Assembly: GCA_964506935.1 (NCBI GenBank)
Contig: CAZDOD010000130.1
Span: 1-7,945, forward strand
DNA from: CAZDOD01 sp964506935
GTDB taxonomy: Bacteria; Desulfobacterota; Zymogenia; Zymogenales; Zymogenaceae
DNA: 7,945 nt
Reading direction: 5' to 3'
Part shown: positions 7,514-7,945 of the stretch, piece by piece
Layout of the letters: every line of letters starts with the position of its first letter
Position numbering within the stretch: the first letter of the stretch is position 1
The notes under the pieces: model-generated
Database searches by the model: none
What the model was told of the DNA's origin: nothing
The model's input: only the letters and a program-made list of their open reading frames with translations
Translations under genes and position numbers: made by a program

Positions 7514-7945
7514 CTATTCCAAACGGTAATTGGGGGCCTCTTTGATTATTATGACGTCGTGGACATGACTCTCTCTTAGACCCGCCGGCGTAATTCTGAT
7601 ATATTTTTTCCACCCCTTGAGCTTACTTATATCTTTCGTTCCGAGATATCCCATTCCCGCCCTGAGCCCGCCGATTAGTTGATATATCGACAGGGAAAGT
7701 GAGCCCTTATACGGAACCCTCCCCTCTATACCCTCAGGGACGAATTTTGACTCTTCGATGATATCACTCTGGAAGTACCTGTCCGCACCACCCTTCTTCA
7801 TCGCCTCAATCGAACCCATGCCCCGATATGTTTTGTATGATCTCCCCTGAAACAGTATTAGCTCCCCCGGGCTCTCATCGGTACCGGCAAAGAGGCTCCC
7901 TACCATCACGGAATCTGCCCCCGCCGCTATAGCCTTTGTAACATC
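7514..7945 (-). CDS. guaB: IMP dehydrogenase, C-terminal 143 residues (5' end beyond window)
   Basis: This enzyme oxidises IMP to XMP with NAD+, the first committed and rate-limiting step of GMP synthesis. Only the C-terminal part of the TIM barrel is here; the family is about 490 residues. Visible family sequences are KAIAAGADSVMVGSLFAGT, YRGMGSIEAM, ADRYFQ (the flap whose Arg-Tyr pair acts in E-XMP hydrolysis, E. coli 401-402), FVPEGIEGRVPYKG, GGLRAGMGYLG, AGLRESHVHDV and the closing EAPNYRLE. The catalytic cysteine loop and the CBS domains would lie upstream and cannot be assessed. The gene ends with TAG at 7514-7516, seven bases before guaA, and must be transcribed together with it. Family identity is certain from the closing motifs. 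Confidence 0.97.
   Translation of the reverse strand, partial: DVTKAIAAGADSVMVGSLFAGTDESPGELILFQGRSYKTYRGMGSIEAMKKGGADRYFQSDIIEESKFVPEGIEGRVPYKGSLSLSIYQLIGGLRAGMGYLGTKDISKLKGWKKYIRITPAGLRESHVHDVIIIKEAPNYRLE

Noticed and set aside
1..7945. A hidden defence, mobile or secondary-metabolite system
   Set aside because: Every gene belongs to a known housekeeping or conserved family, spacing is tight, and codon use looks even. There are no direct repeats, transposase motifs or spacer arrays.

Overview
The window is a run of six bacterial housekeeping genes, all on the minus strand, so transcription goes from the right edge to the left. In order of transcription they are guaB (3' end only), guaA, dnaE, accA, cysE and a UPF0280 (COG2122, ApbE-like) gene cut by the left edge. 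The spacers are 7, about 2, 21, 45 and 17 bases. No terminator, promoter, RNA gene, mobile element or CRISPR array is visible, and no stretch longer than 300 bases lacks a gene. The layout reads as one operon whose promoter lies beyond the right edge, upstream of guaB.

The right part (5950-7945) holds the two enzymes that turn IMP into GMP. The middle (2455-5947) is the replicative DNA polymerase III alpha subunit. It is interrupted by ten N at 4802-4811. The flanking codons fit the conserved GPGRGS-x-AG-SLVAY segment if only three bases are missing, so the frame change across the N run is an assembly artefact and not a broken gene. The left part holds the alpha subunit of acetyl-CoA carboxylase carboxyltransferase (fatty-acid synthesis), serine O-acetyltransferase (cysteine synthesis) and the uncharacterised UPF0280 protein.

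Organism: a bacterium, because it has bacterial-type DnaE, AccA and CysE. The dnaE-accA pair is conserved in many bacteria, including E. coli. A DnaE that keeps PHP-domain metal-ligand residues, a short CysE, and UPF0280 (known mainly from methanogens and anaerobic bacteria such as Deltaproteobacteria) suggest an anaerobic, deltaproteobacteria-like (Desulfobacterota-grade) lineage. This is inference only. Codon use has many ATA and AGG/AGA codons in every gene, so no gene looks recently acquired. The N run shows that the source is a draft scaffold, possibly a metagenome assembly.

I do not see a new defence or mobile system. The points that merit a second look are the likely metal-binding PHP domain of DnaE, the misrepresented gap, the UPF0280 gene behind cysE, a small hairpin in the cysE leader, and TTG starts on two of the genes.
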